Assembly (NCBI RefSeq): GCF_051488665.1
Contig: NZ_JBPSEG010000020.1
Coordinates: 1-41,498 of the forward strand
Reading direction: 5' to 3'
Source: Melioribacter sp051488665
Lineage (GTDB): Bacteria; Bacteroidota; Ignavibacteria; Ignavibacteriales; Melioribacteraceae
DNA length: 41,498 nucleotides
Shown: positions 17,701 to 26,718 of the stretch, piece by piece
Position numbering within the stretch: the stretch's first letter is position 1
Layout: the number at the start of each line of letters is the position of its first letter
Made by a program: the position numbers and the translations under genes
The notes under the pieces: generated by a model
What the model was told of the DNA's origin: nothing
Database searches by the model: none
What the model saw: the letters and a program-made list of their open reading frames with translations, nothing else

Positions 17701-19254
17701 ATAATAAATTTCCACTTCGACACAGCCATTCAGGAACTGGAAAAACCCGAACCTGACAGACAGCTGGCGATCAATCTCGCCAATTCGTTTTACGAAAAAA
17801 TGTCCTTCCGCATCGAAGAGGTAAACAAGTTAATCGACCGTATAGAAACTGATATCAATAAACGACTAACCGACAGAGTTTCCGCAAGTCTCGTATCGAT
17901 TAACGATTTGATAATGAAAAAGTCGTACGGCGACATCAAAACATACCTCGTGAAAACCGAGCAAAAGGGCAAACTGATAGAAGCATACAATCAGATACGC
18001 GGCGAATTAAAATACTTTTTCAGAAAATACAAAGTAATCCTAAAACGAAATTACGACCTGTACTTCAAATACGTAATCAACGACCTCCTTGTAAAATACA
18101 ACATTATCAAGATAGAAGAAGGAAACGCCGATTCGGAATCTTTGTTCAATAAATCCAAAATCGAAAAACTCCCCTTTATCTACAAAAAGCTATTCGACGG
18201 GACGCCGATCGAAACTTACAATCTGTTTGTAGGGCTCGACCAGGTGGAAAAGACGATTAAATATGTCGTCGAACGGCACAAAAGAAACGAAAAATCTTCG
18301 CTTCTGATTGCCGGCGAAACAGGCAGCGGAAAATCAAGTTTGTTGAATTTCATTATTAACAACTATCTAAAACCATATAACATTGTCCGTTATGAATTTA
18401 CAAACACTGTTACCGAAGAGCGCGAATTATTGAGTATATTATGCCGGGAATTGGGATACAATCACACTTATTCGCTGAACGAACTCGTATTCCTCCTGAA
18501 CGATAAAAGCAACAAAAGAGTTATAGTACTCGAAAACTTGAACGAATTATACCTTCGCAAGCTTTCCGGCTACGACGCGTTGAACGCTTTGCGTTATCTG
18601 ATAAATTCGACTTCGGAAAACACATTATGGATTTGCACTTCGGATAAATACAGCTGGGAATTTATAAGGGATAATTTTGAATACAGACACGCTTTCGAAA
18701 AAGAAATAATTGCAAACGACCTTCACAAAAAAGATCTTCGCACAATTATAACGACAAGGCACAACGCAACCGGTTATAATCTCGTATTCAAACCTTCGGA
18801 GTTATACAAATTCAAATCGAAATTCGTAAAGCCTAAGTCGCACGAAGACGAACAAAAGGAACTGGCGTCGCTCTACTTCGACAAACTCGAGAAATTTGCC
18901 GAAGGCAATATAATCGCCGCCATGTTCTTCTGGCTTCTTTCGATCGAAGAAATAAAAGACAATAAAGTTTTCATTAAAGTGCCCAGAAAAATCGAGTCAA
19001 AACTTTTAGCGAAGCTGGAAGATATTTATTTGCTTTCGTTATTCAGCATTGTTTTGCACGGAACTCTGACATACGACGAGCATGCGGTCTTATTCAATCT
19101 GCCTATCAGCAAGTCGAAAGAAATACTCGATTATCTTTACACAAAAAACTTGATCGAAAAGCACGAATGGAGCGTCAGTTCGGCTCACTTTTTTATTAAC
19201 CGTTTCTTTTTCAAATTAATCGAAAGAGAATTAAAAAAGAGAAACATCATATAG
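14767..19254 (+). CDS. CPA2 antiporter fused to a long helical region and a P-loop NTPase
   Basis: The 1495-residue protein has three parts. Residues ~1-435 form a CPA2 antiporter domain with ~13 hydrophobic segments and motifs IKLPRVIGYLLIGIIFGP, ALIALTAGLELKV and LKDILVILLLA (the KefC QD-like site). Residues ~440-1150 are charged and almost wholly helical, with many E/K-rich segments suggesting long bundles or coiled coils. Residues ~1160-1495 hold a NTPase: Walker A GETGSGKSS (~1183-1191), a Walker B-like strand RVIVLEN (~1251-1257, with Glu where Asp is usual), a sensor-like LWICTSDKYSWEF, and a C-terminal winged-helix-like segment. The NTPase resembles AAA/STAND ATPases. Start overlaps the previous gene (ATGA). 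I infer nucleotide-dependent gating of cation/proton exchange. Confidence 0.85.
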   Translation: MIPVLRRIIVISILFSIFLFVETIQVETTGIINPKTLAVLGFLIIASFALGEIFALIKLPRVIGYLLIGIIFGPYSYFIFGSKLLQVFNNQVIKDISLVNNVTLALIALTAGLELKVNAIKSFLKSSLLILLFKTLAVFVLITGTVYLLSPFIPFLSGESWAPKLASGLILSVIALGTSIELTLVVANESNAKGRFVDLILSTAILKDILVILLLAIVLTVSASLLSLSSGGESPFIALGKELLFSILFGGILGGAGLLYMKYINRELLLFLIAFVVFGSEIAMMLHLEMLVTFVTAGFIIQNFSDFGGQIHKPLEKISLPIFITFFTIAGASLNLISVSEAIVIGIIIVSVRALAFYLSITFATKATRETVEITKFSWMGFLSIGGLMLGLGLIISQKLPGLGAELKNLITAVVALNIFIGPVLFKIGIAKAKSYSQTEEAQAAELPKEEIEKVIKPAKVKAKFKEPDLHHDELNKSLYNILIKVNNILSDFDKKFIQSRGEESLELLVSLTEKYSDEYQSLKKLLSDPAITHSKIRMEILRAKKNLSEWLISLCEERKKTEKRILNLEPLIRDLFYAFIDLTDGLKYEYLVDLEEEKYTPSPDDGAALKLRKFLLRSKLKINRLFNKEYKLRRRIKYRNLTKYYLVGESSQEILESVNLVGIERLTTLKILRTFYKQTNEELDQLLETALNEKDNVALPMLLIEKLDEIHQQMTSSITVYTNEINATVEEIGRRLFYAVANPFNKLIDTLHIAGTHEFNERQYRFSKVFEKSERAKELALQSIRYWTIYYAGIIGLFQKEAYIDKLKVDIDVTLAESLISVSEEINKDIRETNALLVKELKFFRQKLADVDSLSNEELEQLFHEEKYSHFINVIERQLKILKEVSEGKKIDFLFDHFIGRFKSIAASLPETIELLEEEDLVLEERIPKLQSLKAVPIRSIANTILHNKLSVDIGEINELMVNQFSLITEEVKNYLLIINFHFDTAIQELEKPEPDRQLAINLANSFYEKMSFRIEEVNKLIDRIETDINKRLTDRVSASLVSINDLIMKKSYGDIKTYLVKTEQKGKLIEAYNQIRGELKYFFRKYKVILKRNYDLYFKYVINDLLVKYNIIKIEEGNADSESLFNKSKIEKLPFIYKKLFDGTPIETYNLFVGLDQVEKTIKYVVERHKRNEKSSLLIAGETGSGKSSLLNFIINNYLKPYNIVRYEFTNTVTEERELLSILCRELGYNHTYSLNELVFLLNDKSNKRVIVLENLNELYLRKLSGYDALNALRYLINSTSENTLWICTSDKYSWEFIRDNFEYRHAFEKEIIANDLHKKDLRTIITTRHNATGYNLVFKPSELYKFKSKFVKPKSHEDEQKELASLYFDKLEKFAEGNIIAAMFFWLLSIEEIKDNKVFIKVPRKIESKLLAKLEDIYLLSLFSIVLHGTLTYDEHAVLFNLPISKSKEILDYLYTKNLIEKHEWSVSSAHFFINRFFFKLIERELKKRNII

Positions 19255-20261
19255 TGAAGACGAAATATTACATAGCATTATTGGCATTGCTAATTGCCGG
19301 CAATGCTTTTTCGCAGGACAGTTTATTAACGCGCGGCACAATGCGCTCTTTAAATCCCGCCGTATACACTCGGGACACACTGTTGAAATCCGCGCCTATC
19401 CATCAGATAGACGAAGCGAAAGATTCAGTTATTGCATCGACGGACGCTGCAAAGGAAGCAATAAAATCGCCGGCGAAAAATTATTCCAAGCCGTATCAGT
19501 CAAAACGCGTTGTGGATATTTTCAAATCCATCGATTTTATAACGATACTCGAAGCGCTGCTTCTGATATTTATTACATTTACAATATTCCGATTGCTCAA
19601 CCGGAGCAACAAATCGGCTTTTGCCCGGCGGTTTCCTTTTTATGCGTCGCGTTTCGTTCCGGCTTTGAAAGCCATTACAATAATACTGGCGATCTATTTG
19701 CTTATCAATCTGACATTCGGCGTATCGAAAGAGATACTGCTTGCGTTTTTAATAATTATCGTAATTACTTTGGCGGTTGCTTCTGTGCCGGTGGTTAAAA
19801 ATTTAATCGGCGGTTTTCTATTGACTTACAACCCGCCTTTCGAAAAAGGGGATATTATTCACGTCGGCAATTTTACCGGAAAAGTTACGGACATAAATTG
19901 GAGGCACACAATAATTGTTACCGACAACGGATCGAACGTTTCGCTGCCGAATTCGCTGTTTTTAAACAACCCGGTGGAGAATATAAATATCGGCAACCGG
20001 GAACAATTGATTACGCTCGAAATAGAACTTCCTTCTTCCATTGAGCACGACTATATAATTAACGTTTTGAAGGAAGCTTCTCTTTCCAATCCTTATTTAT
20101 ACACCCGAAAGAAAGCGGAAGTGTTTCTTAAAAAATTCGACGCTCTTAAAAACACTTACACATATGAAGTAAATTTTTATATTTTTGACAGGCAATTTTA
20201 CGAAGAGACTTTGAATCATTTTAATCAAATTGTGGCAAACAAATTAAATACCGTTAATTGA
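19254..20261 (+). CDS. MscS family mechanosensitive channel with signal peptide
   Basis: The 335-residue protein starts at GTG overlapping the previous stop (TAGTG). It has a cleavable-looking signal peptide (YYIALLALLIAGNAFSQ), a ~65-residue periplasmic stretch, three membrane segments, then the MscS pore helix and beta domain: NLIGGFLLTYNPPFEKGDIIHVGNFTGKV, ITDINWRHT-like region and VSLPNSLFLNNPVENI. The C-terminal alpha/beta domain follows. In this operon it would give a release route for ions when cell turgor rises, beside antiporters and a K+ uptake system. The Ala/Gly packing of the pore helix is less regular than in the E. coli protein, so conductance may differ. Confidence 0.88.
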   Translation: MKTKYYIALLALLIAGNAFSQDSLLTRGTMRSLNPAVYTRDTLLKSAPIHQIDEAKDSVIASTDAAKEAIKSPAKNYSKPYQSKRVVDIFKSIDFITILEALLLIFITFTIFRLLNRSNKSAFARRFPFYASRFVPALKAITIILAIYLLINLTFGVSKEILLAFLIIIVITLAVASVPVVKNLIGGFLLTYNPPFEKGDIIHVGNFTGKVTDINWRHTIIVTDNGSNVSLPNSLFLNNPVENINIGNREQLITLEIELPSSIEHDYIINVLKEASLSNPYLYTRKKAEVFLKKFDALKNTYTYEVNFYIFDRQFYEETLNHFNQIVANKLNTVN

Positions 20262-22018
20262 AAAAAGAACTACGAGAAAATATAGCCAGGTTCTCCAAAA
20301 TTATCGTAATTATTTCGAGCATACTCGGCATAGCTTCGATCATTGTAGAATACGGTTTCCGTATAAAGAGCGACGAAGCCGGAACGCTTCATTTTATCAC
20401 AATCGGCGTTATTATCATATTCATTCTCTATCACATTCTCCAATTGTACATTGCCGAAGACAAAGCCGCCCATATAAAATCCCACAAATCCGAAATGCTT
20501 ATTATCTCCTTTATTTTGCTGGAAGGCTTGCTTTCTTTTTTCAATTTAAGCCTGGTAGAAAGAATAGGCGCGGCTTTAAAACTCAAGAACATAACTTATC
20601 TATATATTGTCTTTGCGCAAATATTTATTGTCGTCGGAATAATTTCAGGAACTTTGCGATACAACATTAAACTGCTCCAATCTCAAATACACCCGTCGCG
20701 GCTTTTTATATTCAGCTTTTTGTTTACCATAATTGTCGGCACGTTCGCTTTAATGCTTCCCGCAGCCACAGTCGAAGGCAAAATATCTTTTGTCGACGCG
20801 CTTTTTACGTCTACCAGCGCTGTATGCGTTACCGGTTTAATTACCGTCGACACGGCTACGTATTTTACCACATTCGGGAAACTGACAATTATGGCGTTAT
20901 TCCAGATCGGCGGACTCGGCTTGATGACCTTCACCACGTTTTTTGCAATTTTCTTATCCGGCGGTCTCGGTATTAAAGAAAGGATATTGCTCCACGATTT
21001 ACTCGAAGAAGAAAACATCGGAGCAATTACAAAAGTATTGACATATTTGCTTGCCATCACTTTTATTATCGAAGCCGCAGGCGCGGCTGTTTTATTCTAC
21101 AGTTCCAGAAATTCTTTCAGCAACATTAACGATGCTCTGTTCATTTCGATTTTTCATTCCGTCTCGGCATTTTGCAACGCAGGTTTTTCGCTCTTTACGA
21201 TGAATTTGATGGACCCCGCCGTACGCTACAATCATCTGTTTACTACCACAATATCAATATTAATTGTATTGGGCGGATTGGGATTCCCTACGATTATATC
21301 CCTTTTGAAATTCAAAAATATCACAAGCAAGATGGGGAAATTATCCATCAAGCTGCCGCTGCAAACGCGCATTGTAATCGTCAGCACAATTCTATTAATT
21401 ATATTCGGCGCAGTTTCTTTCTATTTCCTTGAGCAGCACAATACATTGAGGAACTTGAATTTATTCGAAAAAATAAACGCGTCATATTTTCAATCGGTAA
21501 CGGCTCGAACCGCAGGATTCAATACAATTGATTTCGGATTAATAACGACACCCACGGCTGTATTGTTTTTTTTACTGATGTTTATAGGAGCTTCTCCCGG
21601 CGGCACGGGCGGCGGCGTTAAAACAACAACGTTCGCTCTTTTGTTTTACGGTTCGATTGCCATCTTAAAAAACAAAAAAGAAGTTTACATATATAACCGC
21701 GCTATTCCCAACGAAGTAATAATAAAAGCGTTGATCAAAGCGGGTCTCTCGATTTTCTTCATTACATTCGGTATTTTTCTGCTAACCATAACCGAGCGCG
21801 CCGATTTAACCAAGGTAGCTTTCGAAGCTTTCAGCGCATTCGGCACCGTAGGACTTTCTATGGGATTGACGCCGGAATTAACATGGGGAGGAAAGATAAT
21901 CATAGTTCTGCTTATGTTCATCGGCAGGGTCGGTCCTTTGGCTTTCCTTTATACTTTTATGACCGGCGCGAAGGAAGATTATTATGAATTGCCGCATGAA
22001 AACATTTCAATACTTTAA
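20258..22018 (+). CDS. ktrB: TrkH/KtrB-type potassium channel subunit
   Basis: This 586-residue protein is the K+-translocating subunit of a Trk/Ktr uptake system. Four pseudo-repeat pore loops are visible: TSTSAVCVTGL, HSVSAFCNAGFSLF, QSVTARTAGFNTI and SAFGTVGLSMGL, and the gate-like GGTGGGVKTTTF loop precedes the third-to-fourth repeat link. About 130 N-terminal residues form four extra membrane helices absent from short KtrB proteins but common in Bacteroidota TrkH relatives. The start is TTG inside the mscS stop (TTGA, 4-bp overlap), so translation is probably coupled. The RCK partner is the next gene. Confidence 0.93.
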   Translation: MKKELRENIARFSKIIVIISSILGIASIIVEYGFRIKSDEAGTLHFITIGVIIIFILYHILQLYIAEDKAAHIKSHKSEMLIISFILLEGLLSFFNLSLVERIGAALKLKNITYLYIVFAQIFIVVGIISGTLRYNIKLLQSQIHPSRLFIFSFLFTIIVGTFALMLPAATVEGKISFVDALFTSTSAVCVTGLITVDTATYFTTFGKLTIMALFQIGGLGLMTFTTFFAIFLSGGLGIKERILLHDLLEEENIGAITKVLTYLLAITFIIEAAGAAVLFYSSRNSFSNINDALFISIFHSVSAFCNAGFSLFTMNLMDPAVRYNHLFTTTISILIVLGGLGFPTIISLLKFKNITSKMGKLSIKLPLQTRIVIVSTILLIIFGAVSFYFLEQHNTLRNLNLFEKINASYFQSVTARTAGFNTIDFGLITTPTAVLFFLLMFIGASPGGTGGGVKTTTFALLFYGSIAILKNKKEVYIYNRAIPNEVIIKALIKAGLSIFFITFGIFLLTITERADLTKVAFEAFSAFGTVGLSMGLTPELTWGGKIIIVLLMFIGRVGPLAFLYTFMTGAKEDYYELPHENISIL

Positions 22019-22033
22019 TTAAAAGGTATAAAC

Positions 22034-22723
22034 ATGAACAAGAAATTTGCAGTTATCGGTCTTGGCGATTTCGGATTGAGCGTTGCGCTTTCGCTGGCAG
22101 AAAAAGGCGCCGAAGTGATTGCCATCGACCGCGACATGGAAATTATAGAAGACATCAAGGATAAAGTTACTTACGCCGTGCGTATGGATTCAACGGACGA
22201 AAAAGCTCTGAGATCTCTCGGAGTCGACAAAGTGGACGCCGTTATAATTTCGATGGGAACGAACTTCGAAGACACAATTCTAACGTCCGTTTTGCTTCTT
22301 CAGATGAAAGTCAAAAAAGTAATTGCGAGAGCCACCTCTAAAATACACGAAAAGATTTTGACAAAACTCGGCGTCGACCAGGTAATTTCGCCCGATTTCG
22401 AGATTGCGAATAAAGTAGCAAATACTTTAATGAGCGACGATATTCTCGACTTTATTTCGATCGGAGAAGAATACAGCATTTTCCAGATACGCGCTCCGAA
22501 AGCCTTTATAGGAAAATCGCTTCAGGAAATCGACCTGCGAATCCGTTACAATTTGAATTTGATTACAATCAAAAGAGAATATAAAGTAGTCGACGAAGCC
22601 ACGGGCGAAGAATTAACAAAACAAAGAATTTACGGCGTTCCCACTTCTACAACCATAGTCGAAGAAAACGACATTCTCGTTCTCTTCGGAAAAGAAAAGG
22701 ACATTAAAAAAGTCATCGACTGA
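22034..22723 (+). CDS. ktrA: Potassium uptake regulatory subunit, RCK/KtrA
   Basis: The 229-residue cytosolic protein has an N-terminal RCK Rossmann domain (VIGLGDFGLSVALSLAEKGAEVIAID, GxGxxG motif) and a C-terminal RCK_C domain from about residue 140. KtrA octamers bind ATP/ADP (or NAD(H)) and gate KtrB. A AAAGG ribosome site precedes the ATG 15 bp after ktrB. RCK_C domains can bind c-di-AMP; no residue seen here proves this. It closes the operon, and its stop lies 3 bp from the convergent M28 peptidase. Confidence 0.93.
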   Translation: MNKKFAVIGLGDFGLSVALSLAEKGAEVIAIDRDMEIIEDIKDKVTYAVRMDSTDEKALRSLGVDKVDAVIISMGTNFEDTILTSVLLLQMKVKKVIARATSKIHEKILTKLGVDQVISPDFEIANKVANTLMSDDILDFISIGEEYSIFQIRAPKAFIGKSLQEIDLRIRYNLNLITIKREYKVVDEATGEELTKQRIYGVPTSTTIVEENDILVLFGKEKDIKKVID

Positions 22724-22726
22724 CAA

Positions 22727-24103
22727 TTAAAAATCGGGATCGGGAAAGACCGGCAAACTTTCGTGTCCTTCCCCGTCTACCGATTGAACGGCAAACAAGT
22801 AGTTGTCTTTGGAATACGGAAGTTCTATGGCTTTCGACTCCGTGAAAATTTTCTTTTCCCAGAAAGGCATATAAGTTTCCCGCATAAGAACATAGTAGCC
22901 TGCGGGTTTAATTCCTTCGGGTTCGTCCCAGGTAATTTTCGTTGTGTTTGACAATTGCTTTACGTCGATCTTAACGTTTTCCGGACGAGGCGGAGCCAAA
23001 GCCAGGTTCGCCGTAACGGCGCAATTAACGGCGGTTATTTTACGGGCGTATTCAAAATCGATGAATTCGGGCAAATCGCCGTATTGAATTCCGTTTTCTT
23101 TACGAACGTATTCATGCTGATGAAAATAATTTTCGTTCATTTCACAGAATCGAACCGCGGCAAAGCCCAGACGGTTAAACGGAGTATGGTCCCCCCCTCT
23201 CAAAAAACGGTCGCGCCTGAAAATCAATTTAACGTTTATCTGGTCGACGTATCTTTCTCCCACTTCTTTTATGTATCTGGCAAGCTGTCTCGAAATTCCG
23301 TCGTAATCCGAGCCGGACAAAATACGTTTGCGTTTTTCTGCATCGGATTCTACAGCGGGAACGCTTTCGCTGAATACTCTAACGTTTATATTGTCTTTCA
23401 ATTTAGTTTGGCTTGACACAGTATTTCCTATCATATCGTTATTGAGCATAGCAATCAAACGATATTTCCCTTCCGATTCCAGCGCCTTGATTTTTTCCGC
23501 CAGATGTCTCGAACCGTAGAGTCCCTGCTCTTCGCCCGTAAAAGCGACAAACATTATTGTAGCGGGAAATTTTGCAGAAGACATTACGCGCGCCAATTCC
23601 AATACGGCAGCCACTCCCGACAAATCGTCGTTTGCGCCCGGAGCGTACGACGCGCTGTCCATTATGTCTGCCACGCGCGAATCGAGATGAGCTCCTATAA
23701 CAATCAACTGTTTGTCTTTTTCGTCAACTCCTTTTAATGTGGCGACAACGTTCATCAGATTTATTTTACGGTCAATTCTTCCGCCGTCGGGTTCGACTTC
23801 GAAATAATCTATATCCGCAGTCATCCTGCCGTCTGATTTCAAAGAAAATTGTTCGAATTTATTTTTAACCCATCTTGCCGCCGCGCCAATTCCTTCCTTA
23901 TCGCTTGTTTGACTGCTGAGAGAATGACGCGTTTTAAATTCCGTCAATCGAACGACATAAGCTTTCAAACTGTCCGCCGATATTTTATCGATCATTTCGG
24001 CTATCGATAAATCTCTCTTAAAAGCATTTTGCGCGGTTGCAACCCGGACGGTAAGAAGCGTAATAATTGCCGGCAAAATTATCAAACGGAAATTCTTATT
24101 CAT
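22727..24103 (-). CDS. Exported M28 family zinc peptidase
   Basis: The 458-residue protein has a signal peptide (LIILPAIITLLTVRVATAQ) and a GGGAGG ribosome site. The M28 dizinc site is intact: His in GAHLDSR, bridging Asp in GANDDLSGVAAVLE, catalytic/zinc Glu pair in FTGEEQGLYGS, Asp in NNDMIG and His in HTPFN. The C-terminal ~90 residues (PRPENVKIDVKQLSNTTKI...GYYVLMR) form a fibronectin-III-like domain. Expected role is an aminopeptidase in the periplasm or outside. It is the last gene of the minus-strand run, 15 bp after the amidohydrolase gene. Confidence 0.93.
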   Translation of the reverse strand: MNKNFRLIILPAIITLLTVRVATAQNAFKRDLSIAEMIDKISADSLKAYVVRLTEFKTRHSLSSQTSDKEGIGAAARWVKNKFEQFSLKSDGRMTADIDYFEVEPDGGRIDRKINLMNVVATLKGVDEKDKQLIVIGAHLDSRVADIMDSASYAPGANDDLSGVAAVLELARVMSSAKFPATIMFVAFTGEEQGLYGSRHLAEKIKALESEGKYRLIAMLNNDMIGNTVSSQTKLKDNINVRVFSESVPAVESDAEKRKRILSGSDYDGISRQLARYIKEVGERYVDQINVKLIFRRDRFLRGGDHTPFNRLGFAAVRFCEMNENYFHQHEYVRKENGIQYGDLPEFIDFEYARKITAVNCAVTANLALAPPRPENVKIDVKQLSNTTKITWDEPEGIKPAGYYVLMRETYMPFWEKKIFTESKAIELPYSKDNYLFAVQSVDGEGHESLPVFPDPDF

Positions 24104-24118
24104 CTCTGCCTCCCGGCT

Positions 24119-25846
24119 TTATTTTTTATAAACAATTTTACCGCCGACAATCGTATACAGAACTTCCGTGTTAAGAATATCGTCTTCGGAACATTTAATT
24201 AAATTATTCGACAATACGACTATGTCGGCTAATTTCCCTTCTTCCAGCGAGCCTTTTATATTTTCTTCGAATGCGGCATAGGCTCCGTTAAACGTATAGG
24301 TTTTAATGGCTTCCTCTCGCGTCATTTTTTGTTTGGTATGGAATCCTACCCCGTCTTTGTTTTTTCTGGTAACCGAAGCGTAAAACGAGGCAATCGGATT
24401 AATCGATTCCACAGGCGCGTCCGTGCCGTTGCAAATTATAACTCCACGGTCGAGCATACTTCGCCATACGTAAGCTCCGGAAGCGGCTCTTTCGCCGCCA
24501 AGCCTTTCGATAACGAACGGCGCATCGGAAGTGCAATGAATTCCCTGCATCGCCGCTATTACATTTAAACGTGCGATTCGTTTTACGTCGAATGGCGTTA
24601 CGTGCTGAGCATGTTCAATTCGCCATCTCATGTCTTTAAAATTATCATATTGTCGGGAGTATTTTTCATACAGATTGAGCGTTTCGCGATTGCCTCTGTC
24701 GCCGATTGCATGAATGCACATTTGAAAACCGTTTTCAGCCGCCAGTCTGCAGTAATTGTCGAGCGTTTTCAAAGGCGTTACATTCGAACCGTAACTATCG
24801 GGAAGGTCGGAATACGGTTCAAGCAGCCAGGCTCCGCGCGAACCGAGGGCTCCGTCGATATATTGTTTTATAGCTCTAACCGTCAGGCGGTTTTCCCCGT
24901 AGCCTATTAGTTTATAATCTTTCAGTTTCCCTTTTAGCTTGTCGAGCGTATCGTTAATCATTACATATAAACGGAGCTTTACGTAATTCGAATCGACCGA
25001 CTTTTTGATTAATTCAATGGTTTCCAGAGTCTCGCCCGCATCGTGCAGCGTTGTGACTCCGTTTTTCAAGCAGAGATCGGAAGCGAGTTTGATTTTCTTA
25101 ATTACCGAAGCGTTCAATTCTTCACGGCTTCTCTCACTAAGATATCTTTCGTAGACATTTCTTATTATGTTTTCCGCATTTTCCTCGAATACGCCGATCG
25201 GATTGCCCGTAGAATCGCGTACAATTCTGCCGCCAGGCGGGTCGGCGGTTATAGTGTCAACTTTCGCCAATTCCATTGCCTTTGCATTGGCAAAGACGGC
25301 GTGTCCGCTTGCGTGAGTCAACATTACGGGATTATAAGGAACCGCATTGCTCAGCGCCGTGTGAACGGGATAGCCTTCAACATTCGGCTCCGGCTCGGGA
25401 TCGAATTTTTCCTGATGCCATCCGCGTCCGATAATCCACTCGCCGGGTCGCATTTCGGATGCCGCTTTTGCAACCGCGGCTATAACTTCGTCCCAATTCT
25501 TAGCGTCTCTTAAATCGACATCGATCAAACTTTCGCCGATTCCGATTAAATGCGCATGACTGTCGATGAAGCCGGGCATAACGAATTTGCCGTTCAGGTC
25601 TATGACCGTAGTCGAATCGGCGATATATTTTTCGATCTCCTCGTTCGACCCGACTTTATAGATTCTGTCTCCTTTAACAGCAATCGCTTCAGCCCAGGGT
25701 ATCGAATCGTTAACCGTGTAAATCTCGCCGTTAAGCAGCGCCAGATCGCAACTGTCTTTCACCTTGTTTTCCCCGCAGCCATAATTAAAAAGCAAGCCAA
25801 TAAAGACCGATAATACAAAAATTTTTTTAATCATTCTCACTCTCAT
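24119..25846 (-). CDS. Amidohydrolase lipoprotein (Amidohydro_3, YtcJ-like)
   Basis: The product has 575 residues from the start at 25846, which overlaps the preceding gene as ATGA; an ATG four codons later (25834) is equally possible. A lipoprotein signal is present (IFVLSVFIGLLFNYGCGEN). The amidohydrolase barrel has GFIDSHAHL near the N-terminus, GRGWHQE, HASGHAVFANAKA, YIDGALGSRGAWL, CIHAIGDRGN, WRIEHAQHV and CNGTDAPVESINP, all typical of YtcJ/Amidohydro_3 enzymes. Substrate is unknown; family members act on N-substituted amides or imines. Location is periplasmic or outer membrane by the lipid anchor. Confidence 0.9.
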   Translation of the reverse strand: MRVRMIKKIFVLSVFIGLLFNYGCGENKVKDSCDLALLNGEIYTVNDSIPWAEAIAVKGDRIYKVGSNEEIEKYIADSTTVIDLNGKFVMPGFIDSHAHLIGIGESLIDVDLRDAKNWDEVIAAVAKAASEMRPGEWIIGRGWHQEKFDPEPEPNVEGYPVHTALSNAVPYNPVMLTHASGHAVFANAKAMELAKVDTITADPPGGRIVRDSTGNPIGVFEENAENIIRNVYERYLSERSREELNASVIKKIKLASDLCLKNGVTTLHDAGETLETIELIKKSVDSNYVKLRLYVMINDTLDKLKGKLKDYKLIGYGENRLTVRAIKQYIDGALGSRGAWLLEPYSDLPDSYGSNVTPLKTLDNYCRLAAENGFQMCIHAIGDRGNRETLNLYEKYSRQYDNFKDMRWRIEHAQHVTPFDVKRIARLNVIAAMQGIHCTSDAPFVIERLGGERAASGAYVWRSMLDRGVIICNGTDAPVESINPIASFYASVTRKNKDGVGFHTKQKMTREEAIKTYTFNGAYAAFEENIKGSLEEGKLADIVVLSNNLIKCSEDDILNTEVLYTIVGGKIVYKK

Positions 25847-26718
25847 TTTCTGTTGACGATTATTACGCCGATAATAATGACAACTCCGCTTATCAATGTC
25901 AATAAAGATATTCTTTCCGAAAGAAGAATCCAAGCCGTGAAAACGGTAACGAACGGCTCAAGATACAAAAAAGCTCCCACGTGAGACGAAGGCATTTCGT
26001 ACATAGCTTCCGCCCAAAGCACGTATGCTATTCCCGAACAGAAGAATCCGAGAAACAATAGAGCCGCAATACTTTCAACCGATAAACTAACAATGGCGTT
26101 AATATTTTCTGCGTTAATCGTAAACGGCGCTAGTATAAGCGACATAAAAATGAATAAATAAAGGATTGTCATCAATGGCGGATAATTCAAAGTAATTTTT
26201 TTGCCCACCAGCGAATAGACGCTCCATGTAAATGCGCTGGCAAGTATCAAAAAATCTCCTTTGTTTTCTATTAAACTTACAGATGAAATATTCCCGTTGC
26301 TTATCAAAAGAAGCAGACCTGAGAAAGCAATCAAAATACCGCTCCATTGTCCAGCGGTGAGACTTTCCCTGAAGAAAATCATTCCGAGCAGAGCCATAAA
26401 CACGGGCGTAATACCGATTATCCAGCCGGTATTGGAGGCGGAAGTAAATTGCATTCCTGTTACCTGAATCCACAAATGAAAAGAGGCGATCAATGCCAGA
26501 ACAAAAATCCACGAATGGTCGTGAAGATTTATCCTGAAGCTTCTGCCCCTTTTTATTGCGATTAGCGTCAACAGCAATACCGCCAGAATCTGGCGCGCAA
26601 GAATAATCGTCAAGGGTTTCAGGCTGTCGAGCAGGTATTTTGTTGCAATAAACGAAGCTCCCCAGATTACAACCGATGCAAGGGGTTTCCAATAAGATTT
26701 TATCTTTAAGTTACTCAC
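25843..26718 (-). CDS. EamA/DMT family transporter
   Basis: Ten hydrophobic segments in two EamA repeats: WKPLASVVIWGASFIATKYLL, LARQILAVLLLTLIAI, then FLILASAFTWSVYSLVGKK and GAFLYLEPFVTVFTAWILLSERISL. The family exports amino acids or metabolites; the substrate cannot be told. The long open frame starts at 26847, but its first 43 residues lie within the mscS coding region and are not family-like. The GTG at 26718 gives 291 residues, the usual length, and overlaps the mscS stop by 8 bp. Confidence 0.88.
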   Translation of the reverse strand: MSNLKIKSYWKPLASVVIWGASFIATKYLLDSLKPLTIILARQILAVLLLTLIAIKRGRSFRINLHDHSWIFVLALIASFHLWIQVTGMQFTSASNTGWIIGITPVFMALLGMIFFRESLTAGQWSGILIAFSGLLLLISNGNISSVSLIENKGDFLILASAFTWSVYSLVGKKITLNYPPLMTILYLFIFMSLILAPFTINAENINAIVSLSVESIAALLFLGFFCSGIAYVLWAEAMYEMPSSHVGAFLYLEPFVTVFTAWILLSERISLLTLISGVVIIIGVIIVNRK

